64,000 bases of DNA. Source: Paracoccus methylovorus. Lineage in GTDB: Bacteria; Pseudomonadota; Alphaproteobacteria; Rhodobacterales; Rhodobacteraceae. Location: NCBI RefSeq assembly GCF_016919705.1, contig NZ_CP070368.1:2092501-2156500 (forward strand). The letters run 5' to 3'. The notes below the pieces were generated by a model. That model made no database searches. It had not been told where the DNA came from and saw nothing but the letters and a program-made list of their open reading frames with translations. Of this stretch, positions 63,297 through 64,000 are shown in pieces. The position numbers and the translations under genes were made by a program. Position 1 is the stretch's first letter; every line of letters starts with the position of its first letter.

Positions 63297-64000
63297 CGAC
63301 CGATACGAACCTCGACAGTCCGCGCACCGCGGTCTCGAACCCGCCGGTGCAGCCGATGCCGGTCAATCTGGGGCAGGGCGATGTCGTCCGCGCCTCGGCC
63401 ATGCCCGATCTGCCGCCGCCGACGCGCCAGTTGACGCCGGTGGCCAAGCTGATCGACGTGTCGAAATGCATCGGCTGCAAGGCCTGTCAGGCGGCATGCG
63501 CCGAATGGAACGACACCTCGCCCGAGATCGAGCATAACGTCGGCGTTTTCGAGAACCCGCATGATCTGACGCCGGAAATGTTCACCCTGATGCGGTTTTC
63601 GGAATTCGATAATCCTGAGACGGGTGAATTCGAATGGTTGATCCGCAAGGATGGCTGCATGCATTGCGCCGATCCGGGCTGCCTCAAGGCTTGCCCGGCC
63701 CCGGGGGCCATCGTGCAGTATTCGAACGGCATCGTGGACTTCATCCACGAGAACTGCATCGGCTGCGGCTATTGCATTACCGGCTGTCCGTTCAATATTC
63801 CGCGCGTCAGCAAGACCGATCACATCAGCTATAAATGCACGCTTTGTTCGGATCGGGTGGCGGTGGGTCAGGGTCCGGCCTGCGCCAAGGCCTGTCCCAC
63901 GCAGGCCATCGTCTTTGGCACCAAGGAGGACATGGTGACCCATGCCGAGGCACGGGTCGAGGATCTGAAATCGCGCGGCTTTGACAATGCCGGCATCTAT
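63293..64000 (+). CDS. fdoH: Formate dehydrogenase iron-sulfur beta subunit (C-terminus outside window)
   Basis: Electron-transfer subunit with four 4Fe-4S clusters: [44 protein letters not shown], and CTLCSD with [10 protein letters not shown]. The first 236 residues are present and the frame is open to the right edge. The C-terminal transmembrane anchor and, presumably, the gamma cytochrome b subunit lie outside. Starts within the alpha subunit stop (ATGA). Confidence 0.96.
   Translation, partial: MTTDTNLDSPRTAVSNPPVQPMPVNLGQGDVVRASAMPDLPPPTRQLTPVAKLIDVSKCIGCKACQAACAEWNDTSPEIEHNVGVFENPHDLTPEMFTLMRFSEFDNPETGEFEWLIRKDGCMHCADPGCLKACPAPGAIVQYSNGIVDFIHENCIGCGYCITGCPFNIPRVSKTDHISYKCTLCSDRVAVGQGPACAKACPTQAIVFGTKEDMVTHAEARVEDLKSRGFDNAGIY

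Overview
The window looks like chromosomal DNA of a Paracoccus-type alphaproteobacterium (Rhodobacteraceae). It is GC-rich, has tightly packed genes with many 4-nt ATGA overlaps, carries a complete C1-oxidation toolkit (XoxF, cytochrome c553i, FlhA, Gfa, FghA, formate dehydrogenase), and has the classic alphaproteobacterial origin-proximal block rho-mnmE-mnmG-rsmG-parA-parB. No insertion sequence, prophage, CRISPR array or rRNA operon was seen. The genus is inferred from gene content and cannot be proven here.

Layout. 1-6.4 kb: clpB (C-terminus cut off by the window edge), pyrF, a glutathione transferase, a Nudix protein, an NfeD/SPFH pair, N-formylglutamate amidohydrolase, tRNA-Val(GAC) and rpmJ. 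6.8-8.5 kb: a secreted caspase-fold protein without the catalytic dyad, with interleaved helical repeats and two peptidoglycan-binding domains. 8.5-17 kb: a seven-gene run encoding a branched-chain-amino-acid-type (HAAT) ABC importer flanked by two acyl-CoA ligases, with a divergent hybrid histidine kinase/response regulator (17-19.7 kb). 19.7-21.2 kb: aroQ, a DUF1992 protein and a HAD hydrolase. 21.3-29 kb: a TPP riboswitch followed by thiD-thiO-thiS-thiG-thiE-thiF-thiY-tenA-thiZ-thiX, a combined thiazole-synthesis and pyrimidine-salvage operon. 29-41 kb: mobA, then the PQQ-associated ABC system, a poly-aspartate secreted protein, a beta-propeller, an SRPBCC protein, a CXXXCW rhodanese-like protein, XoxJ, cytochrome c553i, the lanthanide-type methanol dehydrogenase XoxF, and fghA. 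41-47 kb: a ClpP-like protease, flhA, gfa, DUF454, hemW, ridA, rdgB and rph. 47-49 kb: hrcA-grpE. 49-56.5 kb: parB-parA-rsmG-mnmG-mnmE-rho-hemJ with two parS sites and, beside hemJ, an AT-rich DnaA-box cluster that is probably oriC. 56.5-64 kb: a TAXI-type binding protein, a glycine-betaine-demethylase-like Rieske oxygenase with its reductase, and a selenocysteine-containing formate dehydrogenase whose second subunit runs off the end.

How the genes work together. XoxF oxidises methanol to formaldehyde and passes electrons to cytochrome c553i. Betaine demethylation by the GbcAB-like pair would also release formaldehyde. Gfa, FlhA and FghA convert formaldehyde through glutathione adducts to formate, which the membrane formate dehydrogenase oxidises. 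MobA helps make the molybdenum cofactor that dehydrogenase needs. A shared motif (core AAGTATTAG) upstream of xoxF, cycB and the PQQ-ABC operon suggests one regulator ties the methanol part together.

The most interesting items are: a dispersed palindromic element translated in frame inside thiZ; the shared XoxF-cluster motif; the poly-Asp protein in that cluster; the pseudo-caspase architecture; parS sites embedded in the starts of rsmG and mnmG next to a probable oriC; and the Sec codon in formate dehydrogenase.
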